Assembly (NCBI GenBank): GCA_013001695.1
Contig: JABDMC010000349.1
Coordinates: 1 to 43,469, forward strand
From: Akkermansiaceae bacterium
Lineage (GTDB): Bacteria; Verrucomicrobiota; Verrucomicrobiia; Verrucomicrobiales; Akkermansiaceae
DNA: 43,469 bases
Direction of reading: 5' to 3'
The notes below the pieces were generated by a model that saw only the letters and a program-made list of their open reading frames with translations, ran no database searches and was not told where the DNA came from. The position numbers and the translations under genes are program-made. Position 1 is the first letter of the stretch. Every line of letters begins with the position of its first letter. Shown here one piece after another: positions 16,760 through 26,307 of the stretch.

Positions 16760-18370
16760 TCAGGCGCGCCGCGCGTTCCAGACGAAGAGGGCAAGGAGGG
16801 CGAAGGCGCCGGGAATGATAAAGAGGTTCAGCCGGTTGACGAAGGAAATCTGCCGGGGGAGGAGGTTGAGCTTGTAGTTCTGGATCGGGCGGGGGCCGAC
16901 GCCGATGAGTTCCTCGCGGCCGAGCAGCCAGTTGGCGGAATTGCGCAGGAAGTCAATCTGCTCCGGGCGGAGCCGGTCGGGGTGGAGGAAGGCGGTGTTG
17001 GCGATGACGACCATGCGGGAGGTCATCCCGGCGGTGCGCTCGTCGGTGGCATTTCCGCGGATCACGGCGGCGGCCGGAAAGAGCCGGGTGGTCTGGCCGG
17101 CGACCGGAGCCGGGTTGCCGGAGTCCTCGGCGGGATCGAATTCCGGGTCGCCTTCCGCGTAGCGGCTTTCCCCCCAGAAGCCGGGGGCCACCTCGATGAG
17201 CGCCAGCGGGAAGATGCGGCGGTTCAGGAGGTCCTCGGCCCCCTCCCGCACCTCCAGCGAGGAGGTCCCGCCCTCCAGGACGGTCCCCTTGCCGGCGAGG
17301 TCGACGGTGATGCGGTTCAACTGCGCGCCGAACGCGAAGGTGGCGCGCACCCGGCTGCTCGTCTGGCCGTCGCGCACCGTGAGGATGCGGTCGTCGCGGG
17401 GGGTGATGCCGTGCTCCCGGAGGAAGGCGCGGAGGCGGGCGGGGCGGTGCACGGGGTCGAGCACCACGAGGAGCGCGGATCGGGGACGCTCCCAGTAGTC
17501 CCGGAGGATCTGCTCTTCACGCTCGTCGAGGTCGTATTGCGGGGCGATGAGCGCCACCCCCTCGGCGTCCTCCGGAATGCGGCCGGTGTCGGAGAGGCGG
17601 AGGGGGGTGAGCAGGATGTTCTGGCGGCGCAGGGTCCCCGAGAGGACGCTCCACGGCGTGTTTTCGGCGCCATCCTGCAGCTGGCTCTTGTCGGCGAGGA
17701 AGTAGATGCGCCGCGGTTGTCCCTCCACCGCGGCGATGAGGTCGGAGGTGAGGAGATCCTCGGCCTGGTAACCGACGAGGCGGCGCTGCTTGCGGGTATC
17801 GGTCCGGTAGACCAGCATGTCCTCGACCGGCAGGAAGCGGATGCGGGCGTTGCGTTCCTCCTCCCGGCCGGGCGGCTCCTGGGCCTCCCCGGGGGCGTCG
17901 CCCGCGGCGGGGGCGGGCGGGGCCGGAACGGCGTCGACGATGATGACATCCTCGATGAACACGTGCTGGTAGGCGTCCGCGATCTCGAGGGCCCGGTCGG
18001 CGTCCCGCACCGGATCGACGAACTCGACGTCGAGGGCGCCCTTCGCGAGGCGCTCGTATTCCGAGATGAGGGCCTGCAGGCGGGCGTGGTGCGGCGAGGA
18101 GCGGCGGATGGCGGCGATGATGTGCACCGGCCGCTCGCGGCCCCCGAGCGCTTCCGACCGGAGGTAGTTGACGGTGGCCGACGAGAGGGTGAACTCGCCG
18201 CTGCGGGTCAGGTCCCAGCGGTGGTGGTTGGTGGCCGCCAGGAAGTTCACCGCCACCAGCACGATGACCGCGAGGACCAGCTGGACCGCCACGATGATGC
18301 CGAGCGGCAGGCGGCGGACGGACCGGGGGGCGCGGGTGCCGGCGGGCGGCGATTCTTCGGGTGCGCTCAT
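16760..18370 (-). CDS. GldG-like ABC transporter auxiliary protein
   Basis: A 536-residue protein with membrane helices at both ends (about 22-46 and the last 25 residues, LFIIPGAFALLALFVWNARR) and a large extracytoplasmic domain. The stretch RWDLTRSGEFTLSSATVNYL after the first helix is the GldG-family mark, and the middle (GVALIAPQYDLDEREEQILRD, SALLVVLDP) has the GATase-like fold seen in these proteins. A proline/alanine insert (about residues 153-175, VPAPPAPAAGDAPGEAQEPP) looks like a flexible linker. It begins 4 nt after the permease stop. In Bacteroidetes, GldG works with GldA and GldF in gliding; outside that phylum the same set exists without known gliding, so motility should not be assumed. 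Confidence 0.9.
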   Translation of the reverse strand: MSAPEESPPAGTRAPRSVRRLPLGIIVAVQLVLAVIVLVAVNFLAATNHHRWDLTRSGEFTLSSATVNYLRSEALGGRERPVHIIAAIRRSSPHHARLQALISEYERLAKGALDVEFVDPVRDADRALEIADAYQHVFIEDVIIVDAVPAPPAPAAGDAPGEAQEPPGREEERNARIRFLPVEDMLVYRTDTRKQRRLVGYQAEDLLTSDLIAAVEGQPRRIYFLADKSQLQDGAENTPWSVLSGTLRRQNILLTPLRLSDTGRIPEDAEGVALIAPQYDLDEREEQILRDYWERPRSALLVVLDPVHRPARLRAFLREHGITPRDDRILTVRDGQTSSRVRATFAFGAQLNRITVDLAGKGTVLEGGTSSLEVREGAEDLLNRRIFPLALIEVAPGFWGESRYAEGDPEFDPAEDSGNPAPVAGQTTRLFPAAAVIRGNATDERTAGMTSRMVVIANTAFLHPDRLRPEQIDFLRNSANWLLGREELIGVGPRPIQNYKLNLLPRQISFVNRLNLFIIPGAFALLALFVWNARRA

Positions 18371-18374
18371 GCCG

Positions 18375-19127
18375 TTATTGCTTCCATCGCCGGAAGTCGA
18401 CGACGAGGTGGGTGAGGAAAAGGGTGAAGATCGCCATCGTGGAGTAGTAGACGATCGGCCGGCTGTCGATGAGCCCCTTCGTGAAGAACTGGAGGTGCTC
18501 CTGGCACGAGAGGTAGTGGAAGATGCCGCTGGCGCGGAACGACTCGCCCCAGATGACCGGGACGTAGCCGAGGAAGTAGTGGATGACGAGCAGGCCGATG
18601 GTGAGGATGCCCGCGATGATCTGGCTGGAGGTCATCGCGGATGCGAGGCAGCCGACGGCCGTGAAGAAGAACCCCATGAGGGCGATGATGACCGCCGCCC
18701 CGAGAAGCGACCCGAGGGTGAAGGGCGCCGCGATGTCGGTCAGGGTGCCGAACAGCTGGAAGTGGACCAGCGCCGGGATCCAGAGCAGGAGGTAGAAGCT
18801 GAAGGCCGCGAGAAACTTCGAACTGACCAGCTGCCAGGTGCGGACCGGGGCGGTGAGGAGCGTCTCGAGCGTGCCGGTGCGCTCCTCCTCGGCGAAGAGG
18901 CGCATCGTGATGAGCGGGAAGATGAACAGGAAGTAGAACCAGAAGTTCGGCGTGTGGAAGGTGATGTAGACGAGGCTCTCCCGGATGGGGGCGTCGCCGA
19001 GGGCCTTCATGGACGTCGACAGCGAGATCCCCTGCATGATGGCCACGAAGGCCAGCACCACCCAGCCGAAGGGGCTCAGGAAGAAGGCTCGGATCTCCTT
19101 GCGGTACAGGGTGAGGAGGGTGCGCAT
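18375..19127 (-). CDS. ABC-2 type permease (GldF-like)
   Basis: A 250-residue ABC-2 permease with six hydrophobic segments, beginning with the typical YRKEIRAFFLSPFGWVVLAF and carrying the MRLFAEEERTGTLETLLTAPV cytoplasmic loop that couples to the ATPase. Further helices are FLAAFSFYLLLWIPALVHF, GSLLGAAVIIALMGFFFTAVG, ILTIGLLVIHYFLGYVP and TMAIFTLFLTHLVVDF. It matches GldF-like permeases in size and order. The ATPase gene lies 64 bp upstream and GldG 4 nt downstream. Confidence 0.93.
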   Translation of the reverse strand: MRTLLTLYRKEIRAFFLSPFGWVVLAFVAIMQGISLSTSMKALGDAPIRESLVYITFHTPNFWFYFLFIFPLITMRLFAEEERTGTLETLLTAPVRTWQLVSSKFLAAFSFYLLLWIPALVHFQLFGTLTDIAAPFTLGSLLGAAVIIALMGFFFTAVGCLASAMTSSQIIAGILTIGLLVIHYFLGYVPVIWGESFRASGIFHYLSCQEHLQFFTKGLIDSRPIVYYSTMAIFTLFLTHLVVDFRRWKQ

Positions 19128-19191
19128 GGGGCGGGGTTCGGGGAGCGGGGTTCGGGGTGGGGGGATTCCGGTCGGTGGGACGGCCTCGCCG

Positions 19192-20124
19192 TCAGTCCTT
19201 GCGGGTCAGTTCCACGAAGACGTCCTCGAGGGTCGCCTCGTGCCGGTAGATGGATCGCAGCGGCCAGTCGCGGTCGCGGCAGAGTTGGGCGATGCGGGCC
19301 CGTTCGTCGGCGCCGGACTCGACGAGCACCGAGAAGTGCTCCCATCCGTCGTGGGAGAGGTCATGGCTGACCTTGCGGACCTGGTCGAGGCCGTCGAGGG
19401 CGCGGGCCGCGTCGTCGGCCGGCCCCTTCAGCTCGAGGGTGATGCGGCCCGCGGCGCGCATCTGCGAAACGAGGTTCGAGGGGGTGTCGGCCGCCTTGAT
19501 GCGGCCCGCGTCGATGATGATGATCTTGTCGCACAGCATCTCCACCTCCGAGAGGATGTGCGTCGAGATGAGGATGGTGTGCTTCTCGCCGAGGCGCTTG
19601 ATGAGGTGCCGGATGGCGCGGATCTGGTTCGGGTCGAGACCGTTGGTCGGTTCGTCGAGGATCAGGAGTTCGGGGTCCTGCACGAGGGCATCCGCGAGGC
19701 CGGTCCGCTGCCGGAATCCCTTGGAGAGCGTCTTGATCATCTTGCGGCGCACGGCCTGCAGGCCGCACTGGTCGATGACCTCCTCGATCCGGCGGTTCAG
19801 GACGCTGCCGGTGAGCCCCTTGATGCGGGCCCGGAAGGTGAGGTACTCGCGGACCCGCATGTCGCGATACAGGGGGACCGATTCGGGGAGGTAGCCGATG
19901 CGGCGGCGCGCCTGGAGCGACTGCCGGAAGATGTCGAACCCGGCCACCGAGGCGGCCCCCGCGCTGGGGGGGAGGTAGCCGGTCAGCATGCGCAGGGTGG
20001 TGGTCTTGCCCGCGCCATTGGGGCCCAGGAAGCCCACCACCTCGCCGCTGCCGACATCGAAGGAGATCTCCTCGACGGCAGCATGACGGCCAAACCGCTT
20101 GGTGAGATGATCGACGTGAATCAT
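19192..20124 (-). CDS. ABC transporter ATPase (GldA-like)
   Basis: A 310-residue nucleotide-binding subunit, first gene of the operon. Walker A is GPNGAGKTTT, the Q-loop region YLPESVPLY, the signature LSKGFRQR, Walker B LLILDEPTNGLDP and the switch His in STHILSEVE. The ~90 residues after the ATPase core are the accessory domain of GldA/NosF-type ATPases. ATG at 20124 (MIHVDHLTKRFG) is chosen because homologs start there; an upstream in-frame extension is Arg-rich and unlike the family. It powers the GldF-like permease with GldG and DUF4340 as extracytoplasmic partners. Divergent from sucA over 129 bp. Confidence 0.94.
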   Translation of the reverse strand: MIHVDHLTKRFGRHAAVEEISFDVGSGEVVGFLGPNGAGKTTTLRMLTGYLPPSAGAASVAGFDIFRQSLQARRRIGYLPESVPLYRDMRVREYLTFRARIKGLTGSVLNRRIEEVIDQCGLQAVRRKMIKTLSKGFRQRTGLADALVQDPELLILDEPTNGLDPNQIRAIRHLIKRLGEKHTILISTHILSEVEMLCDKIIIIDAGRIKAADTPSNLVSQMRAAGRITLELKGPADDAARALDGLDQVRKVSHDLSHDGWEHFSVLVESGADERARIAQLCRDRDWPLRSIYRHEATLEDVFVELTRKD

Positions 20125-20156
20125 GGAGCGAAGGCGCCGCCCCGGCTTCGACGCAA

Positions 20157-20189
20157 TTGACTTGGCCCGGCGCGGCATTTAGGTAAACT
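20157..20189 (+). promoter_or_regulatory. Candidate promoter for sucAB
   Basis: TTGACT at 20157-20162 is a 5/6 match to the -35 hexamer; an AT-rich GGTAAACT patch follows at 20182-20189, the only plausible -10 area. The spacing is 19-21 bp depending on how the -10 is read, which is longer than ideal. It lies 65-100 bp before the sucA start. Confidence 0.3.
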
Positions 20190-20253
20190 GAAGCAAGGCG
20201 AGCTCCAAGGAAGAAAACCCCTTCCGATTTACTTCCCGGGCGCCCATCCCCTC

Positions 20254-23031
20254 ATGAATTCATCGGTTTCCTCGCGGCTGAGCGCCGAGCTGCTCGAGCA
20301 GAAGTACGAGTTGTGGCTGGACGACCCGGGGTCGGTGGAACCGACGTGGTCGGCGTTTTTCGACGGCTTTGCGCTCGGGTCGGCCCAGCCGAAGAAGCCC
20401 GGCGAAACCAACGAGGCGGGCGCCGCCACGGTGCCGGCCTCGCTCGACGGCGAGCACCAGTTGTCCTTCCGCGGCCGCGTGGTGAGCCTCGTCTACAACT
20501 ACCGGACGCTCGGGCACACCCAGGCGCGGATCAACCCGCTGGAGGAATCGACCCCGCGCAACCCGCGGCTGGAACTGTCGACCTTCGGGCTGACCGCGGA
20601 GGACATGGAGCGGGAGGCGTCCACGCAGTTCTTCCGGGCGGGCACGAAGATGGCCCTCGCCGAGATGGTGGAGGCCCTCGAGGCGACCTACTCGGGGCAC
20701 ATCGGCTTCGAGTTCATGCACATCCACAACACGGAGGTGCGCAACTGGATCCGGGAGCGGATCGAGAACCGGGTCCGGCGCCCGGAGCCGGAGAGCGCCG
20801 TGAAGCTCAAGATGCTGCGCTGGGTCATGGAGGCGGAACTCTTCGAGTCCTTCGTCGGGAAGAAGTTCCTCGGGGAAAAGCGCTTCTCCCTGGAAGGCGG
20901 GGAGGGGCTCATGGTCATCCTGAACCGGATCCTCGAGCAATGCCCGGGGAGCGGGGTGAAGGAGATCGAGATGGGCATGGCCCACCGCGGGCGGCTGAAC
21001 GTTCTCGCCCAGATCGTCAAGAAGTCGCTCAAGACGATCCTCTACGAATTCACCCCGAACTATGTCCCCGACCTCGTGGCGGGGGACGGGGACGTCAAGT
21101 ATCACCTCGGTTACGAGAAGGTCATCGCGCTTCCCGACGGGCCGGTGCGGGTGAGCCTCGCCGCCAACCCGAGCCACCTCGAGGCGGTCAACGCCGTGGT
21201 GGAGGGCAAGGCCCGCGCCCGGCAGCGCATGATCGGCGACGACGGCGTCCAGACGGACCGCAAGCAGGTCCTCCCGCTTCTCATGCACGGCGATGCGGCC
21301 TTTGCCGGGCAGGGGTCGGTGGCGGAGGTGCTGAACCTCTCGCAGCTTCCGGGGTACCGCACCGGGGGGACGATTCACCTCATCGTCAACAACCAGATCG
21401 GCTTCACCACCATGCCGGCCGACGCGCGGTCGTCGTCCTATGCCACCGACGTGGCGAAGATGATCGAGGCGCCGATCCTGCACGTGAACGGCGAGAAGCC
21501 GCTGGAGTTGCTCTGGGCGGCGGAGTTTGCCCTCGCCTTCCGGCAGGAATGGGGGCGCGACGTGGTGATCGACATGTATTGCTACCGGCGGCAGGGGCAC
21601 AACGAGACCGACCAGGCCGCCTTCACCCAGCCGCACATCTACCGGAGCATCGCGAACCGCAAGCCGCTGGGGCAGCTCTACGGCGATCAGCTTGTCGAGG
21701 AGAAGAGCGCCAGCCGCGAGGAGGTCACCGAGGTGCACGACACCATCTGGGACCGGTTCGAAGCCGACTACGTCGAGATGAAGCGCCTCGAGGAGGAGGG
21801 CAACCGGACGGTTTTCACCGGGTCGACCGCGGAGGTCCAGCCGCCCTACACGCACGACAAGGTGCGCACCGGGGTCTCGCGCGACCTCCTGCAGCGCGTC
21901 GGCAAGGTGCTCACCACCGTCCCGGAGGGCTTCAAGGTGCATCCCACCCTCGGGAAGCGCTTCCTGCCGCGCCGGGCCGAGGCGTTGAAGGCCGGGGGGC
22001 CGTTCGACTGGGCCTTCGCGGAATCCCTCGCCTGGGGGACGCTCCTCCTCGAGGGCAACCCGGTGCGCCTTTCGGGCCAGGACTGCCGGCGCGGAACCTT
22101 CAGCCAGCGGCACGCCGTGTTCTACGACTACGAGAGCCGCGAACGCTGGGTGCCGCTCCGCACCCTCGCCGACGACCAGGCCAAGTTCTGCGTTTACAAC
22201 AGCCTGCTGTCCGAGGCCGCGGTGCTCGGGTTCGATTACGGATATTCCCTCGGTTGCCCGCAGATGCTCATCATGTGGGAAGCGCAGTTCGGGGATTTCG
22301 CGAATGGCGCGCAGGTCATCATCGACCAGTTCATTTCCTCCGCGGAATCGAAGTGGCAGACGCCGAGCAGCATCGTGATGCTGCTGCCGCACGGGTACGA
22401 GGGGATGGGGCCGGAGCACTCCAGCGCCCGCCTCGAGCGTTTCCTGCAGTTGTGCGCGGAGAAGAACATGATCGTGGCGAACCTCACCACCCCGGCGCAG
22501 TATTTCCACGCCCTGCGGCGGCAGAAGCGCCGGGAATTCCGCAAGCCGCTCGTCCTGATGACGCCCAAGAGCCTCCTGACGCGCCCCGAGGCGGTCTCCC
22601 GCGAAAAGGACTTCCTCGAGGGGACCTGCTTCCGGGAGGTTCTCGCCGATCCGGGGTTGCCCGCCAAGGCGGCCGAGATCGAGCGGATCGTGTTCTGCTC
22701 CGGCAAGGTCTTCTACGACCTCCTGCAGCACCGCAAGGAGCACGAGATCGACAATACGGCCCTGATCCGCATCGAGCAGCTCTACCCGTACCACGAGAAG
22801 ATGATCAAGACCGTCCTGCGGCGGTTCAAGAATGCCACCAAGTGGGTCTGGTGCCAGGAGGAGCCCCTGAACATGGGGGCGTGGACCTACATCGCGCCGC
22901 GTCTCCAGAAGACGGTCGGCAGCCGCGTGCGCTATGCGGGCCGGGACCGCGCCTCCAGCCCGGCGCCCGGGTCGAAGGCCATGCACCTCCGCGAGCAGAA
23001 AATGCTGGTTGAGGAGGCCTTCTCGGTCTAG
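20254..23031 (+). CDS. sucA: 2-oxoglutarate dehydrogenase E1 component
   Basis: A 925-residue thiamine-diphosphate enzyme that decarboxylates 2-oxoglutarate and passes the succinyl group to the lipoyl arm of E2, in the TCA cycle. The N-terminal E2-binding segment (LLEQKYELWLDDPGSVEPTW) is present, then EIEMGMAHRGRLNVL, the diphosphate/metal site HGDAAFAGQGSVAEVLNL followed by NNQIGFTT, RQGHNETDQAAFTQP, the transketolase pyrimidine-binding domain (RLSGQDCRRGTFSQRHAV) and SSARLERFLQLCAE. Length and motifs are normal. The gene is followed by the E2 gene after 30 bp, forming sucAB; E3 (lipoamide dehydrogenase) is not in the window. Confidence 0.98.
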   Translation: MNSSVSSRLSAELLEQKYELWLDDPGSVEPTWSAFFDGFALGSAQPKKPGETNEAGAATVPASLDGEHQLSFRGRVVSLVYNYRTLGHTQARINPLEESTPRNPRLELSTFGLTAEDMEREASTQFFRAGTKMALAEMVEALEATYSGHIGFEFMHIHNTEVRNWIRERIENRVRRPEPESAVKLKMLRWVMEAELFESFVGKKFLGEKRFSLEGGEGLMVILNRILEQCPGSGVKEIEMGMAHRGRLNVLAQIVKKSLKTILYEFTPNYVPDLVAGDGDVKYHLGYEKVIALPDGPVRVSLAANPSHLEAVNAVVEGKARARQRMIGDDGVQTDRKQVLPLLMHGDAAFAGQGSVAEVLNLSQLPGYRTGGTIHLIVNNQIGFTTMPADARSSSYATDVAKMIEAPILHVNGEKPLELLWAAEFALAFRQEWGRDVVIDMYCYRRQGHNETDQAAFTQPHIYRSIANRKPLGQLYGDQLVEEKSASREEVTEVHDTIWDRFEADYVEMKRLEEEGNRTVFTGSTAEVQPPYTHDKVRTGVSRDLLQRVGKVLTTVPEGFKVHPTLGKRFLPRRAEALKAGGPFDWAFAESLAWGTLLLEGNPVRLSGQDCRRGTFSQRHAVFYDYESRERWVPLRTLADDQAKFCVYNSLLSEAAVLGFDYGYSLGCPQMLIMWEAQFGDFANGAQVIIDQFISSAESKWQTPSSIVMLLPHGYEGMGPEHSSARLERFLQLCAEKNMIVANLTTPAQYFHALRRQKRREFRKPLVLMTPKSLLTRPEAVSREKDFLEGTCFREVLADPGLPAKAAEIERIVFCSGKVFYDLLQHRKEHEIDNTALIRIEQLYPYHEKMIKTVLRRFKNATKWVWCQEEPLNMGAWTYIAPRLQKTVGSRVRYAGRDRASSPAPGSKAMHLREQKMLVEEAFSV

Positions 23032-23061
23032 CAACCAGCGACCCCTGCGACGCGAAGGAAT

Positions 23062-24579
23062 ATGGCGCAAGAAGTGAAGATCCCCGCCGCGGGCGAGTCC
23101 ATTACGACCGCCAGCCTCGCGAAGTGGCACAAGGCCGACGGGGACCACGTCGAGAAGGGCGAGCGCCTCGTCACCATCGAGACCGACAAGGTGTCGACCG
23201 AGCTGGAAGCGGACCTCGCGGGGACCCTGAAGATCCTCGTGCCGGAAGGCGAGGAGGTCGACATCGGGACGGTCATCGCCGAGATCGAGGAAGGGGAGGG
23301 GAAGGCCCCGGCGCCGGCCGCGGAGAGCAAGTCTTCCGGGGCCGCCGAGCCGGACCGCCATGAGGAGCCCGCGGCGCCGAGGACGATCAACATCAAGGTG
23401 CCCGCGGCGGGGGAATCGATCACCTCCGCGAGTGTGGCGCAATGGCACAAGCGGAATGGCGACCAGGTCACGAAGGGCGAGAAGCTGGTGACCCTCGACA
23501 CCGACAAGGTATCGAGCGACCTCGAGGCCGATGCCAGCGGGTTGCTGGCCATCATCGCGGCGGAAGGGGAGGAAGTCGACATCGGCGCCGTGATCGGAAC
23601 CATCACCACCGGGGGCGCCCCGGCCGCCGCGGCCGCCAGGGAGCCCGCGGCCGAAGAACGGGCCTTCGCCGACCCGCCCGGGGCGGAACCCGCCAAGGCG
23701 CCCGCGGCGGAGCCGGCGGCCGCCGCCAAGGCGCCCGCGCCCGCGAAGGCCGTCGACGAGCTGGTCAAGGCCGCCGCGGCCCTCGAGTCCGCCAGCGAGA
23801 AGGGGCTCCCCGACCTGACGGTGGTGCCCGCGCCGCCCGAGGCGAAGTCCGCGGAGCCCGAAGCCCGGAAGGAACCGGAGGGCCGCGTGACGCGCCGCAA
23901 GATGTCGATGCTGCGGCGCAAGATCGCGACGCAACTCGTTAACGTCCAGCAGACCGCGGCCATATTGACGACCTTCAACGAGGCCGACATGTCGGCCGTG
24001 ATGCGGCTCCGGAAATCGGTCCAGGAGGACTTCGTCGCCAAGCACGGCGTGAAGCTCGGCTTCATGTCGTTCTTCGTGAAGGCCGTGGTGCAGGGCTTGA
24101 AGGAGGTCCCCGCCCTCAACGCCCGGATCGACGGCGAGGAGATCGTGGAGAACCACTTTTACGACATCGGGGTGGCGGTCGGCACCAAGAAGGGCCTCGT
24201 GGTGCCCGTCGTCCGCGAGGCCGACGCCAAGGGGTTCGCCGGAATCGAGAGCGACATCATCGACTACGCCACCCGGGCGCGGGACGGGAAGATCCAGCTG
24301 GAAGATCTGCGCGGCGGATGCTTCACGATCTCCAACGGCGGGGTCTACGGGTCGCTCCTCAGCACGCCCATCCTGAATCCCCCGCAGAGCGGAATCCTCG
24401 GGATGCACACCATCCAGCAGCGACCCGTGGCGGTCGACGGCAAGGTCGAGATCCGCCCGATGATGAATCTCGCCCTGAGCTACGACCACCGCCTGGTCGA
24501 TGGCAAGGAAGCGGTCACCTTCCTCATCAAGGTGAAGGAAAGCATCGAGAACCCGACGCGGCTGATGCTGGAGCTGTAG
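23062..24579 (+). CDS. sucB: 2-oxoglutarate dehydrogenase E2 (dihydrolipoyl succinyltransferase), two lipoyl domains
   Basis: A 505-residue E2 acyltransferase. Two lipoyl domains are visible at about 1-80 and 108-190, each with the lipoylated lysine in a DKV turn ([11 protein letters not shown] and [11 protein letters not shown]). An Ala/Pro-rich linker follows (about 195-275), then the catalytic domain from [17 protein letters not shown] with MSFFVKAVV and the active-site motif [13 protein letters not shown]. The peripheral-subunit-binding domain, which normally sits in the linker and has a GTG.GGRI-type core, cannot be found. The same is known for animal DLST, which also lacks a canonical E3-binding domain. 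How E1 and E3 attach is therefore unclear. The gene is 30 bp after sucA. Confidence 0.97.
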   Translation: MAQEVKIPAAGESITTASLAKWHKADGDHVEKGERLVTIETDKVSTELEADLAGTLKILVPEGEEVDIGTVIAEIEEGEGKAPAPAAESKSSGAAEPDRHEEPAAPRTINIKVPAAGESITSASVAQWHKRNGDQVTKGEKLVTLDTDKVSSDLEADASGLLAIIAAEGEEVDIGAVIGTITTGGAPAAAAAREPAAEERAFADPPGAEPAKAPAAEPAAAAKAPAPAKAVDELVKAAAALESASEKGLPDLTVVPAPPEAKSAEPEARKEPEGRVTRRKMSMLRRKIATQLVNVQQTAAILTTFNEADMSAVMRLRKSVQEDFVAKHGVKLGFMSFFVKAVVQGLKEVPALNARIDGEEIVENHFYDIGVAVGTKKGLVVPVVREADAKGFAGIESDIIDYATRARDGKIQLEDLRGGCFTISNGGVYGSLLSTPILNPPQSGILGMHTIQQRPVAVDGKVEIRPMMNLALSYDHRLVDGKEAVTFLIKVKESIENPTRLMLEL

Positions 24580-24679
24580 CGGCGGCATCCCGGCGCGGTC
24601 CGGACCGGCGGCGTCCCGGCATCGGGTCCTCCCCGACGATCACCGCCGTCAAGCGCTCCATTCGGCCCGTGCCTGCAGA

Positions 24680-25651
24680 ATGAAAGACGACCTTTTCCGT
24701 TTCCTCAAGGGCTTCGCGATGGGAGCCGCGAATGTCATTCCCGGCGTGTCGGGGGGGACCATCGCCTTCATCACCGGCATCTACGAACGGCTCATCGACG
24801 CCCTCAAGGCCATCGACACGACCACCCTGCGCCTCGTCCTGAAGGGGCGTGTGCGGGAGGCCGCGGTGCGCGTCGACCTCCGGTTTCTCGTCGCCATCGT
24901 GGCCGGGGTGGGGGGCAGTTTCCTGACCCTCGCGAAGGCCCTGAAGTGGGGGTTCGCGCACCACGAGACCGCGGTGTGGGCCTTCTTTTTCGGTCTCATC
25001 GTGGCCTCCCTGCCCGCCGTCGGGAAGATGGTGAAGCGCTGGTCGGCGGGTCCGGCGCTGGCCCTCGCGGCCGGGTTGGCGGTGGCCCTCTCGATGGCGT
25101 TTCTCAGCCCCGCCGGCCAGAACGAGAACCCGTTCTACCTCGTCCTCTGCGGGGTGGTGGCGATGTGCAGCATGATCATCCCGGGTCTCAGCGGGTCGTT
25201 CGTGCTGCTCCTGATGGGGAACTACAAGCTCATCATGGTGGACGCCCTCACGGCGCTGTCCGACCTGGAGCTCGCGGCGGCCCTGAAGATCCTCGTGCCG
25301 GTCGGGATCGGGGCGGTCCTGGGGGTGCTCCTCCTGGCGCGGGTCCTGAGCTGGCTCTTCCACACCTGGCACGACATCGCGGTGGCCATGATCACCGGCT
25401 TCATTGCCGGTTCCCTCGTCATCATCTGGCCGTGGAAGGACACCATCACCGAGCTCTTCATCCGCGACGGGGAAGAGAAGGTGAAGATCGTGGGCTTCGA
25501 GCGCTGGCACCTTCCCGATTTCACCACCCCGGGGACCTGGCTCGCCCTGGGCCTCATGGCGGTGGGGGCGATCCTCATCATCGCCCTAGAGCGCGTCGCG
25601 AAGCAGGGGGGCCGGGAAGGGGAGAAAACCGCCGGCGAGCGGAGTTCGTAG
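24680..25651 (+). CDS. DUF368 membrane protein (PopT-like polyprenyl-phosphate transporter)
   Basis: A 323-residue protein with about nine membrane helices. DUF368 proteins were recently shown in other bacteria to return undecaprenyl phosphate across the inner membrane for cell-wall recycling. The family's two related re-entrant motifs are present: ANVIPGVSGGTIAFITGIYE near the N-terminus and SMIIPGLSGSFVLLLMGNY in the second half, the sign of an internal duplication. The C-terminus (REGEKTAGERSS) is basic and lies in the first copy of the 329-bp tandem array, and the stop codon overlaps an inverted repeat. It is 100 bp after sucB on the same strand, with no other partner. Confidence 0.93.
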   Translation: MKDDLFRFLKGFAMGAANVIPGVSGGTIAFITGIYERLIDALKAIDTTTLRLVLKGRVREAAVRVDLRFLVAIVAGVGGSFLTLAKALKWGFAHHETAVWAFFFGLIVASLPAVGKMVKRWSAGPALALAAGLAVALSMAFLSPAGQNENPFYLVLCGVVAMCSMIIPGLSGSFVLLLMGNYKLIMVDALTALSDLELAAALKILVPVGIGAVLGVLLLARVLSWLFHTWHDIAVAMITGFIAGSLVIIWPWKDTITELFIRDGEEKVKIVGFERWHLPDFTTPGTWLALGLMAVGAILIIALERVAKQGGREGEKTAGERSS

Positions 25652-25798
25652 TTCCGCCTTCAGGCGGAATCGTTCCGGCCGTCACCGTGGGATCCAGCGC
25701 TCCAGCCGCCGCGTTCCTCGTGCCGCGCAACCGGGAATGGAGGCGCGACCGACGATAGTTCCTGCAGGAGGCGCCCCTGTCCGCCTGAAGGCGGGACT
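25650..25798. repeat. 149-bp element with palindromic inverted ends, copy 1
   Basis: Begins with AGTTCCGCCTTCAGGCGGA and ends with its reverse complement (one mismatch at 25795). Each end is itself a hairpin (TCCGCC-TTCA-GGCGGA). Non-autonomous, with no coding capacity. It looks like a REP/BIME- or MITE-type element. The left end overlaps the DUF368 stop codon. Confidence 0.75.
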
Positions 25799-25978
25799 CC
25801 ATGCAACCGGGAGCGCCGGTCGTTGGCATCTCTACCGCCCCTCCTCCTTCGGCACCAGTTCCGGGGCGCTCGCCTCGTCCTCGTCCCGGAACGGGGAGGC
25901 GTACCACTGCCGCCGCGTTCATCGCGCCGCGCGACCGGCGCCGGGAAGGGGAGAAAACCGCCGGCGAGCGGAGTTCGT

Positions 25979-26127
25979 AGTTCCGCCTTCAGGCGGAATC
26001 GTTCCGGCCACCACCTAGGAATCCAGCGCTCCTGCCGCCGCGTTCCTCGCGCCGCGCAACCGGGAATGGAGGCGCGACCGACGATAGTTCCTGCAGGAGG
26101 CGCCCCTGTCCGCCTGAAGGCGGAACT
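25979..26127. repeat. 149-bp element with palindromic inverted ends, copy 2
   Basis: Same element displaced by 329 bp. Here both 19-bp ends are perfect reverse complements, and the complementarity continues one base further on each side (GTAGTTCC and GGAACTAC). Confidence 0.75.
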
Positions 26128-26307
26128 ACATGCAACCGGGAGCGCCGGTCGTTGGCATCTCTACCGCCCCTCCTCCTTCGGCACCAGTTCCGGGGCGCTC
26201 GCATCATCCTTGTCCCGGAAGGGGGAGGCGTACCACTGCCGCCGCGTTCCTCGCGCCGCGCGACCGGCGCCGGGAAGGGGAGAAAACCGCCGGCGAGCGG
26301 AGTTCGT

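Noticed and set aside
16760-20124. Gld operon as evidence of gliding motility
   Set aside because: GldA/F/G-like sets occur in many non-gliding bacteria and no other gld or spr genes (GldK/L/M/N, SprA) are in the window.
20260-24588. 1442-codon minus-strand frame opposite sucA and sucB
   Set aside because: Antisense shadow of two well-recognised genes; the composition (Leu/Gly/Arg/His-rich) has no domain.
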